Source: Dipteronia dyeriana (taxonomy: Eukaryota; Streptophyta; Magnoliopsida; Sapindales; Sapindaceae). From it: a DNA stretch of 64,000 nt. The DNA lies in contig CM065297.1 of the NCBI GenBank assembly GCA_032871835.1, positions 23,056,098 to 23,120,097 on the forward strand, in the 5' to 3' direction. Positions 1 through 8,920 of this stretch are shown piece by piece (within the stretch, counting starts at the first letter, position 1; each line of letters begins with the position of its first letter). Under the pieces are notes generated by a model that saw nothing but the letters and a program-made list of their open reading frames with translations, made no database searches and was not told where the DNA came from. The position numbers were made by a program, and so were the translations under genes.

Positions 1-262
1 CACGATTACCCCCACATCTAAAGGATGCCCATGTTTAATGCAGTAGAGTAAGGTGTCTACCTTATAAGCAACCGTAGTACGATGTCCGTATGGCCTCAAG
101 GAATGGGAAATGAAAATGTGCCAGAAAGCCATCTCTAGTAGCAACCTCTTCTGCTTGATCGAGTTGGACCTGGAGTTCCAAAACTCCATCGGCTGAGCTA
201 CCAAACTGTTGGCTAGGTCAATGTTTGTTTTGGAGAAAATATCAAATCGAGGAACCCCCTTG
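1..262 (-). pseudogene. Athila envelope-position ORF, C-terminal part (after LTR insertion)
   Basis: The minus strand translates into a protein stretch with the pattern of the putative plant transposon protein domain (Pfam PF20167-like): an aromatic-rich segment followed by a stretch ending in a glycine-rich 'LLYCIKHGHPLDVGVIV'-type motif. It continues the same protein family begun at 1815-2253; LTR A1 separates the two halves. The function of these envelope-position proteins is unknown. They lie where retroviruses carry env, but I see no convincing signal peptide or transmembrane helix here. The ORF continues off the left edge. Confidence 0.6.
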
Positions 263-1814
263 TGTTGGGATTATGCTCGATATCAAGAGTGTAATAATAT
301 ATTTGACAATCTTTTCATATTAATAAAGTGATTTCTAGTTTAACAAATCTTATAGCATTTATAGTTTAATTATTATAATTGTCAAAAATAAATAATCATA
401 AGGACAAAAGACTATGCAAAAAGAAGAATTGTTCATACATATAGATATGTATGAGATAGACACAATTCTTTAGTTATTCTTGAATAATATTCACAACTTA
501 AGATAAAAGGTTGGGCGCCTTTATCTTGTTAAAGTTGTAGATTCTTTTGCTAGCATTTGAGTGGGATCAAATGTGTTATGATGAGTCTAAAATCATCAAA
601 GTGAGGTGTCTTTGGGTAAAATAATCTAGTGCATTGGGTGCATTGAATAGGATCACAATGAAATACTTTATCTAGAATTGTCAATGGATAATAGTTTTCA
701 TTTGAAGACAATCGAAGAGTCTATCTCAATCCTGAGATAAATGATGGACTTATGGTTGCAAGTGTTATCATTTGAGCTATCAATGAGTACTATTATATAG
801 CATAGTCTATCCTCGATAGTTTGGTGGTATTCATTTTTTAATCGATAGAGGACTTCATTTATAGATATGGACATAGGCTCCATTTATTAAATGAGAGTAG
901 AATACCATCATATGGATGTTTTGAGGCATTGAATATTAAATCTTAACGTTAAGTTTTCAATTGTGCCTATTGAAACATGGCTTATGAACAAGTCAAAATA
1001 TCCAAGTTCAAAATAAGGTCATATGAGTAAATATGGTAACTTAGAGAGCTATAGGCGGTCTATGAGCTCTTGGTGATTACTGGTATTCTTCACGAGGATA
1101 CACTTTCTTCAATAAGGTTGTCTAGGGTATGAATGAGTAACAACAACTTATTCTATCTTTATTTAAGAGTTCAATTTTAGTTCTTTAGTGGAATGAACTA
1201 AAATTAAATAGATTGGACCTAAGTGAATAATTTGTTGATTGTGATTGGGTTGTGTCTATTAGAGCTTAAATCTAGATAGCCCGCCAAGATCCCCAATCTA
1301 CACGAACTTGCATGGATCACTTGATATATTCTACCGGACCAATTTAGGGGTCCATCTAGAATTGTATTGAGGCATGTGGACTTGTTTCTTTATGTAAGAA
1401 TGGGTCTAGTTCACATGTGGACTTTTTATAAAGGTCAAATGAATTTAATAAAATAAGAAAATAATATATTGGCCCATATATATGAGTTGGGCGGCAAGGC
1501 TATTTGGAATAGCTTAAATTATATTATATTATTTTATTATTTTGTTTGTCTCCATCCTCAAGTATACAATTTAAATAAAGGGAGCCCACACTCCTAGGTG
1601 ATTCACGTTTGTGATTGGATTGGAAGATCTTACGGATTCAATTCGATGCTAGTTCAATCGTCATGAAAAAAAAGGTACGATGCTTTTTATATACATCAAT
1701 TAATCTAGGGTTAAGGTTCTTGTTATTAAAAGGAAATTTATTTATTTATACACAAACCCTTATTTTATCAATTTTTCTCACGCTTCTGCTGCGCAGGGTT
1801 TTATTTTCCCTTCA
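263..1814 (+). mobile_element. Solo LTR, family A (copy A1), internally deleted
   Basis: Starts TGTTGGGATTATGCTCGATA and ends near TTCCCTTCA, matching the ends of the full family A LTR at 28748-31221. It is flanked by CCTTG (258-262) and CTTTG (1815-1819), a probable 5-bp target duplication with one change. About 0.9 kb of the family consensus is missing: the AT-rich stretch ending near 1548 jumps straight to the 'tttgtttgtctccatcctca' segment. No internal domain is attached. It splits the Athila envelope-position ORF. Confidence 0.85.
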
Positions 1815-2253
1815 CTTTGAACATGGCAATGGTTTGTGGAAGTTCGGTGCTGTAATGTCTGTTAATGTCCCCATAGTTGATGCGGACTTCTCTACCACGA
1901 ACCAATACCGAACTTCCTAAACTGTAGGTCCTTTCAATGACTCCTGCATAAAGTTCATTAACTATCTGAAGGCAATACTTTGAAAGCCTCTGAACAAAAG
2001 TGCCCTAACCTTGAGCTTCAACCATCCTAGGAATTAGAGTCTCATACAATTCGCTCAAGTTGATCCCCCTCTCAGGTATGAACTTCTTCCCACTGAATTT
2101 TGCTATCCTAGTTGGAAAATCGAGGTTTTCGATACAATGGGGTATCTGCCTCTTTCCTTTGTCTTAGCCCCTTCTTGGCCGTTCCATACAACTGGAATTC
2201 CCTGTCTCAGTACGGCTGGAATCTACCCTAGCAGTCTGCTTGGTTCTAGCCAT
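1815..2253 (-). pseudogene. Athila envelope-position ORF, N-terminal part; histone H3-like N-terminus
   Basis: The ATG is at 2251-2253 and is immediately preceded in frame by TAA (2254-2256), which fixes the start unless splicing is involved. The first nine codons read MARTKQTAR, identical to the start of histone H3, and then diverge. In-frame stops follow at 2164-2166 (TAA) and 2005-2007 (TAG, at a probable former Trp). The remaining frame carries a PF20167-like plant transposon domain, including an 'ERGINLSELYE' segment and a 'VRGREVRINYGDIN' core. LTR A1 ends the reading frame at 1814, and homology resumes at 262. This is the usual position of an Athila env-like gene. The broken frame means no functional product now. 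Confidence 0.75.
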
Positions 2254-3491
2254 TTAACACCTCAGAACAAAAATTGTGTCGCTTCAATTCGGATCACTCA
2301 ACAACTCTAGCTCGACTCAACAACTCTAGTAATCCGATACACCATGGATACCACAAACCACCACCATAATCACAAAATATGTAAATTAATACTAACAAAC
2401 ATCCAAATCAAAGTAATCCCTAAATTACCCCCAAATTTGCCCTAATTCTACCAAAATCAACCAATTTCACTCACAACTCCTCCAAAAACACGAAATCAAT
2501 ACAATATATACTTCAATACACTTCACAAACCAAAACCCACCCTTCAATTCACACAATTATACAGAAAATTTTATCACCCCTCAACAATCCAAAAATTTCC
2601 AAAATCAACCCTAGAACATGTAAGTGATTATAGAAGTAGGATGTGGGACTATCAAGGGTCTAAAATAAGTGAAAAGATTAAGAAAATATCGATTGCGTGG
2701 GTTAGAAGTCTTCGACATCGCATGGAGGGAGAATAGGTCGCAATTGGAGTTTGAAATTTTTGGTGAGGAGCTGCCCTACCACGAACTGATGCTTTTATAC
2801 TAGGTGCATGTCGCGGTCTTCCTTGACAGAATCCTTGACAGCGACACACCGCCTCCTCTTTTTGGTCTTGAAATTCTGGTGTTGCGGTTGTCAACCACGC
2901 GACATATTGAGCTGCACGTCAAGCGACAACAACCCCTTGAATTTGTAGCGTGGTTGTGTCGCGGTCTTCCATGACGGAATACCAGACCGCGACACACCAC
3001 CTGTTTCGTTGATGAATTTTTGCGACTGGGGCATCAACGACACACTGGCGACACACCAACGACACCGTAGGCGACAACAACTCCTTGATTTTGTCTTGTG
3101 GTTGTGTCACTGTCGCCTAAGACGACATCAAGACCGTGACAGACTTGGAAAAATTCCTCCTTAATGCCGTTCTGTAGTCCTAAGTGCCTAATTTGCACAC
3201 ATTCTCAACAACAAACATATCAAGAGCATTTTCTTGAACAATATTGGTCGGGAAAGGTTAAATTGAGCTACTAGACTTGTATGCAAAATGAAAAATCACC
3301 CTCAAACCTATGTTTTTCCACACTTTTCTACTATAATCACAATTTGTTGCTAAAAATTAAGGCGTGGATCAACTTAGACTTGGAAATGAAGTAGAATCAC
3401 TACCATTCACAATTATTATGCAAAATTAAAATTTTATTGAAAGGAAAGACACCTAAGTGGGTTGCCTCCCACCAAGTTCACTATTTAACGC
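2254..3491 (-). other. Athila spacer between integrase and envelope-position ORF
   Basis: No coding similarity was seen. Just after the integrase stop lies the GGGAGGCAACCC box (about 3456-3470, minus strand) typical of Athila elements. The middle holds a hairpin tandem block with a TATA-like box (2788-3144, listed separately). Bases 2380-2640 are a C/A-rich, G-poor stretch on the plus strand. Short plus and minus ORFs here are shadows of the palindromic array. Confidence 0.6.
2788..3144 (-). promoter_or_regulatory. Internal promoter-like block: hairpin tandem array plus TATA box
   Basis: Imperfect tandem units of about 147 bp begin near 2809, 2955 and 3104. The middle copy has perfect 13-bp arms (2955-2967 and 2984-2996, core GTGTCGCGGTCT) around a 16-nt loop containing CCATGACGGAA. 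A TATA-like box (GTATAAAAGC, 2791-2800 on the minus strand) lies about 9 bp downstream of the last hairpin in element sense. The same hairpin motif and loop occur in the LTR of this element upstream of its TATA box. I infer an internal promoter for the envelope-position ORF that starts about 540 bp downstream. A remnant LTR of a related element is the alternative. Confidence 0.5.
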
Positions 3492-4489
3492 CTAGGTAAG
3501 ACGTGGTGAGAGCACTATGGCTCTTGGAGCTCTATCTATTCCAACAAAGGAAGGTTCCCTAAATCCTTCACATAAGGTTTCACTCTTTGCCCGTTGACAA
3601 TGAATGAACTTTTCACCATTCTTCTCGTCTTCCACTTCTACAACCCCATTTGAGAACACTTGAGTCAACCGGAACGGTCCAAACCATCTAGACTTCAATT
3701 TTTCAGGAAATAACTTGAGGCGAGAATTGAACAAAAGGGCTAACATTCCCGGGGGAAGATCCTTGTGAACTATCATCTTGTCATGGATCCTCTTGGTCTT
3801 CTCCTTGTACAACCTTATGATTTCATAGGCATCTAACCGGAACTCCTCAAGCTCATTAAGTTGCAATTTCCTTTCTTCACCGGCCTTGTCATAGTCTAAA
3901 TTCAACTTCCTAATTGCCCAAAAGGCCATATGCTCAAGTTCCACAGGAAGATGGCATGCCTTCCCATAAACCAACATATACGAGTTCATCCCAATAGGTG
4001 TCTTGAAGGCTGTCCTATACGCCCACAAGGCGTCATCTAACTTTGAGGCCCAATCCTTCCTAGTTAAGTTGACTGTCTTCTTGAGGATGTTCTTGATTTT
4101 CCTATTGCTAACCTCGACTTGGCCCAATGTTTGTGGGTGGCAATGCCTCACACCGTATTTCTTCATAAGGGCAACAAATGACTTGTTGCAAAAGTGTGTT
4201 CCCCCATTACTAATTATAGCCTTAGGAGTCCCAAATCTAGCAAATATGGCCTCCTTCACAAACTTTACCACCGTTTTTCCATCGTTGGTTCTTGTAGCCC
4301 ATGCTTATACCCATTTTGACACATAGTCAACCGTAACAAGGATGTAGCAAAACCCATAAGAGGATGGGAATGGTCCCATGAAATCGATGCCCCATACATC
4401 AAATAACTCACCACCATGTCATTAGTTAGGGGAATCTCATTCCTCTTTCCAATGTTCCCCACATGTCGATCAATATCAAACTGCATCAT
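3492..4489 (-). pseudogene. Athila integrase core and C-terminal region
   Basis: The long open part (3492-4271) covers the second half of the integrase catalytic core and the C-terminal region. Recognisable are '[16 protein letters not shown]', '[10 protein letters not shown]' with the catalytic Glu, '[16 protein letters not shown]' and '[14 protein letters not shown]', all typical of Athila integrases. The second catalytic Asp of the DDE triad is Asn here (codon AAT at 4206-4208). The first part of the core (4265-4489) is in another frame, so at least one frameshift separates them. Integrase would insert the cDNA into the genome; this copy could not. Confidence 0.85.
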
Positions 4490-4514
4490 TCATCAATGAT
4501 TCCCAATAGAAACC

Positions 4515-4958
4515 CTATTGCAACACCTTCAAAGCTGTCTTCCGGGCACCAAAATGCCCCCCACAATGTAGCTCATAACAAAACCTAAGTATGTTCTCTT
4601 GTTCGGCTTCAGGTACACATCTCCTAATAACTGCATCGGGACCATGTATGTATAAGAACGGATCATCCCAAAAGAACCTTATAGCCCTAAATATGAACCT
4701 CTTTCGTCCTTGGGGATTAAACTCAGTAGGAATTACTCCACTAACCAAGTAGTTCACTATATAGGCAAACCAAGGCTTTGTATCCGACACACTCCATAAC
4801 TGTTCTTTCGAAAAGTTCTCTCTTAATGGTAATTCATCCGCTTTCTCCGGTTTTTCCTGTGTTAACCTGCTCAAATGGTCGGCTACCACATTCTTCACCC
4901 CCTTCTTGTCTCGTATCTCTAAATTGAACTCTTGTAATAGTAGGATCCACCGAATCAA
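4515..4958 (-). pseudogene. Athila RNase H end and integrase zinc-binding region
   Basis: This frame starts with the end of RNase H ('[18 protein letters not shown]' and 'VADHLSRL', the usual RNase H-integrase tether) and continues into the HHCC-type integrase N-terminus: the Cys pair of '[14 protein letters not shown]' and '[12 protein letters not shown]'. It overlaps the upstream RNase H frame by a few bases. The switch lies at a poly-T run (4974-4983), so a homopolymer slip probably caused the frameshift. Confidence 0.8.
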
Positions 4959-5428
4959 CCTTGGCTTGGCATCCTTTTTTTTTGAAGATACCTAAGGGCT
5001 GCATGATCTGAGAATACCACTACTTTGGCTCCCACCAAATATGCTCTGAAATTTTCTAAGGCAAAAAACACTACTAGAAGCTCCTTCTCGGTTGTTGAGT
5101 AATAAAGTTGGGCATCATTTAGGGTCCTAAAAGCATAATAAATGACATGTGGGACCTTATACACCTGCTGCCCCAAAACTACCCCGATAGCATAATCCGA
5201 AGCATCACACATTAGTTCAAAGGGTAACTCCCAATTTGGAGACATCATAATAGGTGCAGTTGTCAAGGCATCCTTCAAGTTATCAAAAGCATGCAAACAC
5301 TCCGTGCTCATCTTGAATTCTGTCTCTTTTTGGAGGAGTGCACACAAAAGTCTTGTTATCTTAGAAAAGTCTCGAATGAACCTCCGGTAGAAACCTGCAT
5401 GCCTAAGGAATGACCTTCCTTCCTTCAC
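4955..5428 (-). pseudogene. Athila reverse transcriptase thumb/connection and RNase H
   Basis: The frame opens with 'FLRHAGFYRRFIRDFSKI', the conserved end of gypsy RT. RNase H follows, with the catalytic-site pattern 'MCDASDYAIGVVLGQ', 'YSTTEKELLVVFFALE' and '[10 protein letters not shown]'. RNase H removes the RNA strand during cDNA synthesis. Its key acidic residues are still present. It ends in a frameshift at the downstream poly-T/A run. It belongs to the pol polyprotein with the RT fragment to the right. Confidence 0.85.
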
Positions 5429-6228
5429 AGATTTTGGAGGTTGTAAACTTCAGATTAATTCCACATTTGCCTTATCAACCTCAATTCCTCTCTTGCTTAT
5501 CACAAACCCAAGAACTATCCCTTGTTGTACCATAAAATGGCACTTCTTTTAGTTTAAGACCAAGTTGTTTTCCTTACATCTCTGTAGGACCAAGGCTAAG
5601 TTCTTCAAACATATCTCAAAGGAATCTCCAAACATGGAGAAATGATCCATAAACACCTCAATGATCTCCTCCACCATATCTAAAAGTATAGACATCATGC
5701 ATCTCTGAAAGGTGTCTGGAGTATTACAAAGACCGAAAGGCATCTGTCTGTAGGCGAATGTCCTAAATGAACATTTAAAAGTGGTCTTCACCTGATCTTC
5801 TGGTGTTATGGCAATCTAATTGAATCCTGAATAACCGTCAAGGAAACAATAATGACTATGCCCTGCTAATCGCTCCAACATCTGATCAATGAATGGAAGA
5901 GGGAAATGGTCTTTCCTGGTGGCTGAGTTCAACTTCCGATAATCAATACACACCATCCAACCTATCTGAAGTCTCTGAGGAACTCATTTCTAGCCAATGT
6001 TTTACCCGATTTATTAGGAACTACATGGATAGGGCTGACTCACTTACCGTCTGATATGAGATATATGATTCCTACCTCTAGAAGCTTTAGAACTTCCTGC
6101 TTCACTACTTCCTTCATGATTGGATTCAACCGCCTATGAACTTCCTTTGTAGGTTTGGCATCTTTTTCTAGAAAAATCTTATGCATGCAAATAGTGGGGC
6201 TAATCCCTCTAATATCTTCAAGAGACCA
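5429..6228 (-). pseudogene. Athila reverse transcriptase palm/fingers, disrupted
   Basis: Open from 5549 to 5791: 'FAYRQMPFGLCNTPDTFQRCMM' and 'EVFMDHFSMFGDSF', the conserved core of gypsy RT. The catalytic pair is normally FMDD/YVDD; here the second Asp is His (codon CAT, plus-strand 5642-5644). The part at 5800-6228 still shows RT N-terminal similarity, but only in short pieces broken by stops. The enzyme would copy element RNA to cDNA from the tRNA primer; this copy is catalytically dead. Confidence 0.85.
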
Positions 6229-6948
6229 TCATATGGCTGACTTGTGCCTATGCAGTACCTCAAGGAGCCTCTTCTCCTCACTATTCTTCAAGTTAGAAGT
6301 AACTATCACAGGATATGTCTCATCTTCACCTAGATAGGCATACTTCAATGTGGTTAGCAATTCCTTGAGTTCTAACTTGGGAGGTGGATTTTGTGCAACA
6401 CTCACATCTGATACCACTAGTTCTTCAAACTCTTTCTCACTATCAACCTCTTTTACTGACTCAGAAATGCCTTTTGGCTTCTCTTGATCTTCCCAATACC
6501 ATTCCGATAATTCTTCTAAGTCTTCATCTCTGAACACACCATCGATCCCTAGATCTAAAACATCAATAAATGAACAATCATCAGCACCGGATGGGTAAGA
6601 TAGTGCTTTAAATAACTTGAATTCCACCATTTCATCTAGAACTGTCAAGGTAAGGTTCCCGTTCTGCACATCAATGATAGTCTTGGCTGTAGCAATAAAC
6701 GATCTTTCTAGTAGAACCGGTCTCATGTTAGTCTTCCCACTAACATCATCCATGTCTAAAACTACAAAATCCACCAGAATGATCAACTTATCAACTTGCA
6801 CCAACACATCTTCCACGATTCCCCTAGAATATCTAGTCGAACCATCCGTTAGAAGTAATGACATAGTTGTTGGCTTGATCTCATTTAACCCTAACTGGTT
6901 GTAAATGGAAAACGACATCAAGTTGATACTAACACCTAAGTCTAACAT
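6229..6948 (-). pseudogene. Athila aspartic protease and protease-RT linker
   Basis: The 239-codon open frame begins with 'DLGVSINLM', the gypsy protease active-site motif (D-L/S-G-A-S with Ala changed to Val). 'GLNEIKPTTMSLLLTDGS' and 'GIVEDVLVQVDKLI' follow, the signature of Athila proteases. The second half is an acidic linker leading to the RT. Upstream the same protein continues into the broken gag-pol linker. The ORF is intact locally, but the whole pol is not. Confidence 0.8.
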
Positions 6949-7086
6949 CCCCCGTTCTAGTCTAGCATCCCCAACTGTAATGTTGATACAAAAGTCACCT
7001 GGATCCTTGAGTTTGGGTGGAAGTGTCTTCTGAAAAGCTACACTAGCACCACTTGCTATGTACTTCTAGTGGTTTGGCCCAAACTT

Positions 7087-7311
7087 TTACTGGTTAGTTT
7101 TAAGACTCTTGAAAAACTTGGCATAAGCCGGCATCTTCTCTATCATATATAGCAAGGGTAGGTTGACTTGTACTTTGGAGAGGATATCAAAAATCTCCTT
7201 GAATGCCTTGTCCATCTTATCCTTCTTTAACCTTTCTGGGAATAGAACCGGTGGAACGTACGGGTTGGGTGACTTGTGTAGGAGGGATGTCTTCACGGGC
7301 ACATTTTCCAC
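7087..7311 (-). pseudogene. Athila gag-pol linker (capsid end)
   Basis: A 74-codon frame with 'PPVLFPERLKKDKMDKAFKEIFDIL' and 'LPLLYMIEKMPAYAKFFKSL', the conserved block between gag and protease in Athila elements. Bases 6949-7086 continue toward the protease in a disturbed frame. The plus-strand ORFs overlapping this stretch are antisense shadows. Confidence 0.75.
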
Positions 7312-7969
7312 TACTACTTCTTCCTCATCTTCTAAAGTCTTCCCCTCACTTTCTTCTTCTGACTCTTTGGCCTTCTTCCTCTTCGGTTCTCCTCATATCA
7401 TCGTTGTCTAAAACTCTACCACTCCTCAAAACGGTCATGGCCTTAGCCTGCTCTGGCTGGCTAGAAATTTTAACCGGCTCACTCCTATGAACTGTATCCG
7501 CTACTTGCCTCAGTTATGTCTCCAACTTCTTCATTGATGCCTCCAAGTTGTTAAATTTTTATCCGATTGCTTGAATAAAATTGTTCAGATTCTGATCTGT
7601 CTGTTGTGAACTCTAAGCAAGACTGGTAACTAGTTCTTCCAAAGAAGGCTTCCTTGGTTGATATGAAGTCATTTCCCTGTTTCCGGCATTGTTCCACTAC
7701 TGCCCACTTGATCCTTGACCCTGGTAACTTCCTCGATTGTAACCGCTTTGATGATCTCCTTGAGCATTCGATTGATTGTTCAAAACATTGCTATAATTGG
7801 TCAATGAGAAGTTGGGATGATTGTGCCACCCCGGATTGTAAGAGTTTGAATATGAGTCGTTTCTTCCTCCACTTACTTGGATTGCCTACCCATTTGAATT
7901 GCTATCTTCCTGTCTTGACTAACCCCATGCTTTTCTCCCCTTCTTGAAGTTGAACTTCTATGTTGGGAG
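7312..7969 (-). pseudogene. Athila gag C-terminal/linker region, degenerate
   Basis: Lies between the recognisable gag core and the linker block. It contains serine/glutamate-rich and glutamine/asparagine-rich coding on the minus strand, broken into short frames. The position and composition match the low-conservation tail of Athila gag. I could not place a zinc knuckle. The plus-strand ORFs here (7163-7947) are shadows. Confidence 0.5.
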
Positions 7970-8621
7970 TTGAGAGCCAATGTCTCGGATATCTTAAAAA
8001 ATTCAACGGCTGATTTGTTTGTGATAAGACCTCCACACGCATTGTCCACTGAAGCTTATGTGAAGGTTGTCAACCCATCTTTGAAAGTACGGACCTTGTA
8101 CTCATTGGTCACCATGTGCGGGGGGATTTGTTCCAAAAGTTGCCTATATCTCCCCCATATCGCTTGAAAAGGCTCATCATCTTCCTCGGTGAAGCTTACA
8201 ATTTGGATATGAATCTCCTTAATCTTTACTGTCGGAAAAAACGTATTGAAGAAAACTTGGCACACTTCATCCCATGTAGTTAAGGATCCCGCCCTCAAAG
8301 AACCAAACCACACCTTGGCTCTATCTTTTAGGCAATACCTAAAACATCTCATCTTCAACTGTTCTTCGGTGAGCCATCCTATCGGGAAGGTCTCTAATAT
8401 GGAATGATAATCCTTCATGAATTGCAAACAATCTTCGGTCGGATGGCCATTGAAAGAAGGAAGCATGGCAATCTTCTAGCTGCCGCACTCAACACTATGG
8501 GTGACGGTTGATGCTTCATCATAGGTTGACCGGATTCCCTCATAGCTATGACACCTTGATTTTCCTCATATGTAGGTGCCCTTGGTGGATCCACATTCAC
8601 ATTCTCCTCTTGATCTTCCAT
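7970..8621 (-). pseudogene. Athila gag (capsid core)
   Basis: Two overlapping frames (8415-8621 and 8056-8466) encode an N-terminal leader and the retrotransposon gag domain: 'FNGHPTEDCLQFMKDYHSI', 'RCFRYCLKDRAKVWFGSL', 'TWDEVCQVFFNTFFP' and 'RYRQLLEQIPPH', the typical Athila capsid pattern. A frameshift near 8420-8460 separates the leader from the core. A further conserved 'ACGGLITNKS' type segment lies at about 8000-8050. The start ATG is at 8619-8621, about 275 bases after the primer binding site in element sense. Gag would form the virus-like particle. Confidence 0.8.
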
Positions 8622-8896
8622 TTTCGAAATCGATGCACCCTCTAGCTCAATAAAAATGTCTATACCCTCAAACTACCTTGTAAGCCGACCTACTCGGTTT
8701 ATGTTGTCGATGACCGGAAACAAATTCCTTTCAAGAGAACGGCGACCATGCATACACCTGTGGTCCTGAAACACCAAAAACAAAAATACCAACGAAGTAA
8801 AAAGAAACTAAAAAGAAATAAAACTACTCTAATAAAACAAATGACACACACACTACCTAAATCAAACTAACTAGATTCAACTAATAAATCTACGCC
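8622..8896 (-). other. Athila 5' leader between primer site and gag
   Basis: Non-coding leader of the minus-strand element between the primer binding site and the gag start. It is A/C-rich on the plus strand near 8770-8890. I see no other feature. Confidence 0.5.
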
Positions 8897-8916
8897 GATC
8901 CCCGGCAGCGGCGCCA
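8897..8916 (-). other. Primer binding site (tRNA-Asp type)
   Basis: On the minus strand the sequence TGGCGCCGCTGCCGGGGATC follows the LTR end after a few bases. This is the primer site typical of Athila/Tat elements, complementary to the 3' end of tRNA-Asp (one change from the usual TGGCGCCGTTGCC). It fixes the element's orientation and the inner LTR boundary. Confidence 0.9.
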
Positions 8917-8920
8917 AAAT

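Noticed and set aside
2200..2253. A real histone H3 gene or pseudogene
   Set aside because: Only the first eight H3 residues match. The rest of the frame is a plant transposon domain, and the context is an Athila element.
2350..2400. Copia-type primer binding site near 'TGGTATCCATGG' (minus strand)
   Set aside because: Only seven bases match TGGTATCAGAGC and no LTR end adjoins it.
4003..4326. 107-codon plus-strand ORF
   Set aside because: Antisense shadow of the Athila integrase.
7163..7947. Three plus-strand ORFs of 82-97 codons
   Set aside because: Antisense shadows of the Athila gag-pol linker and gag tail.
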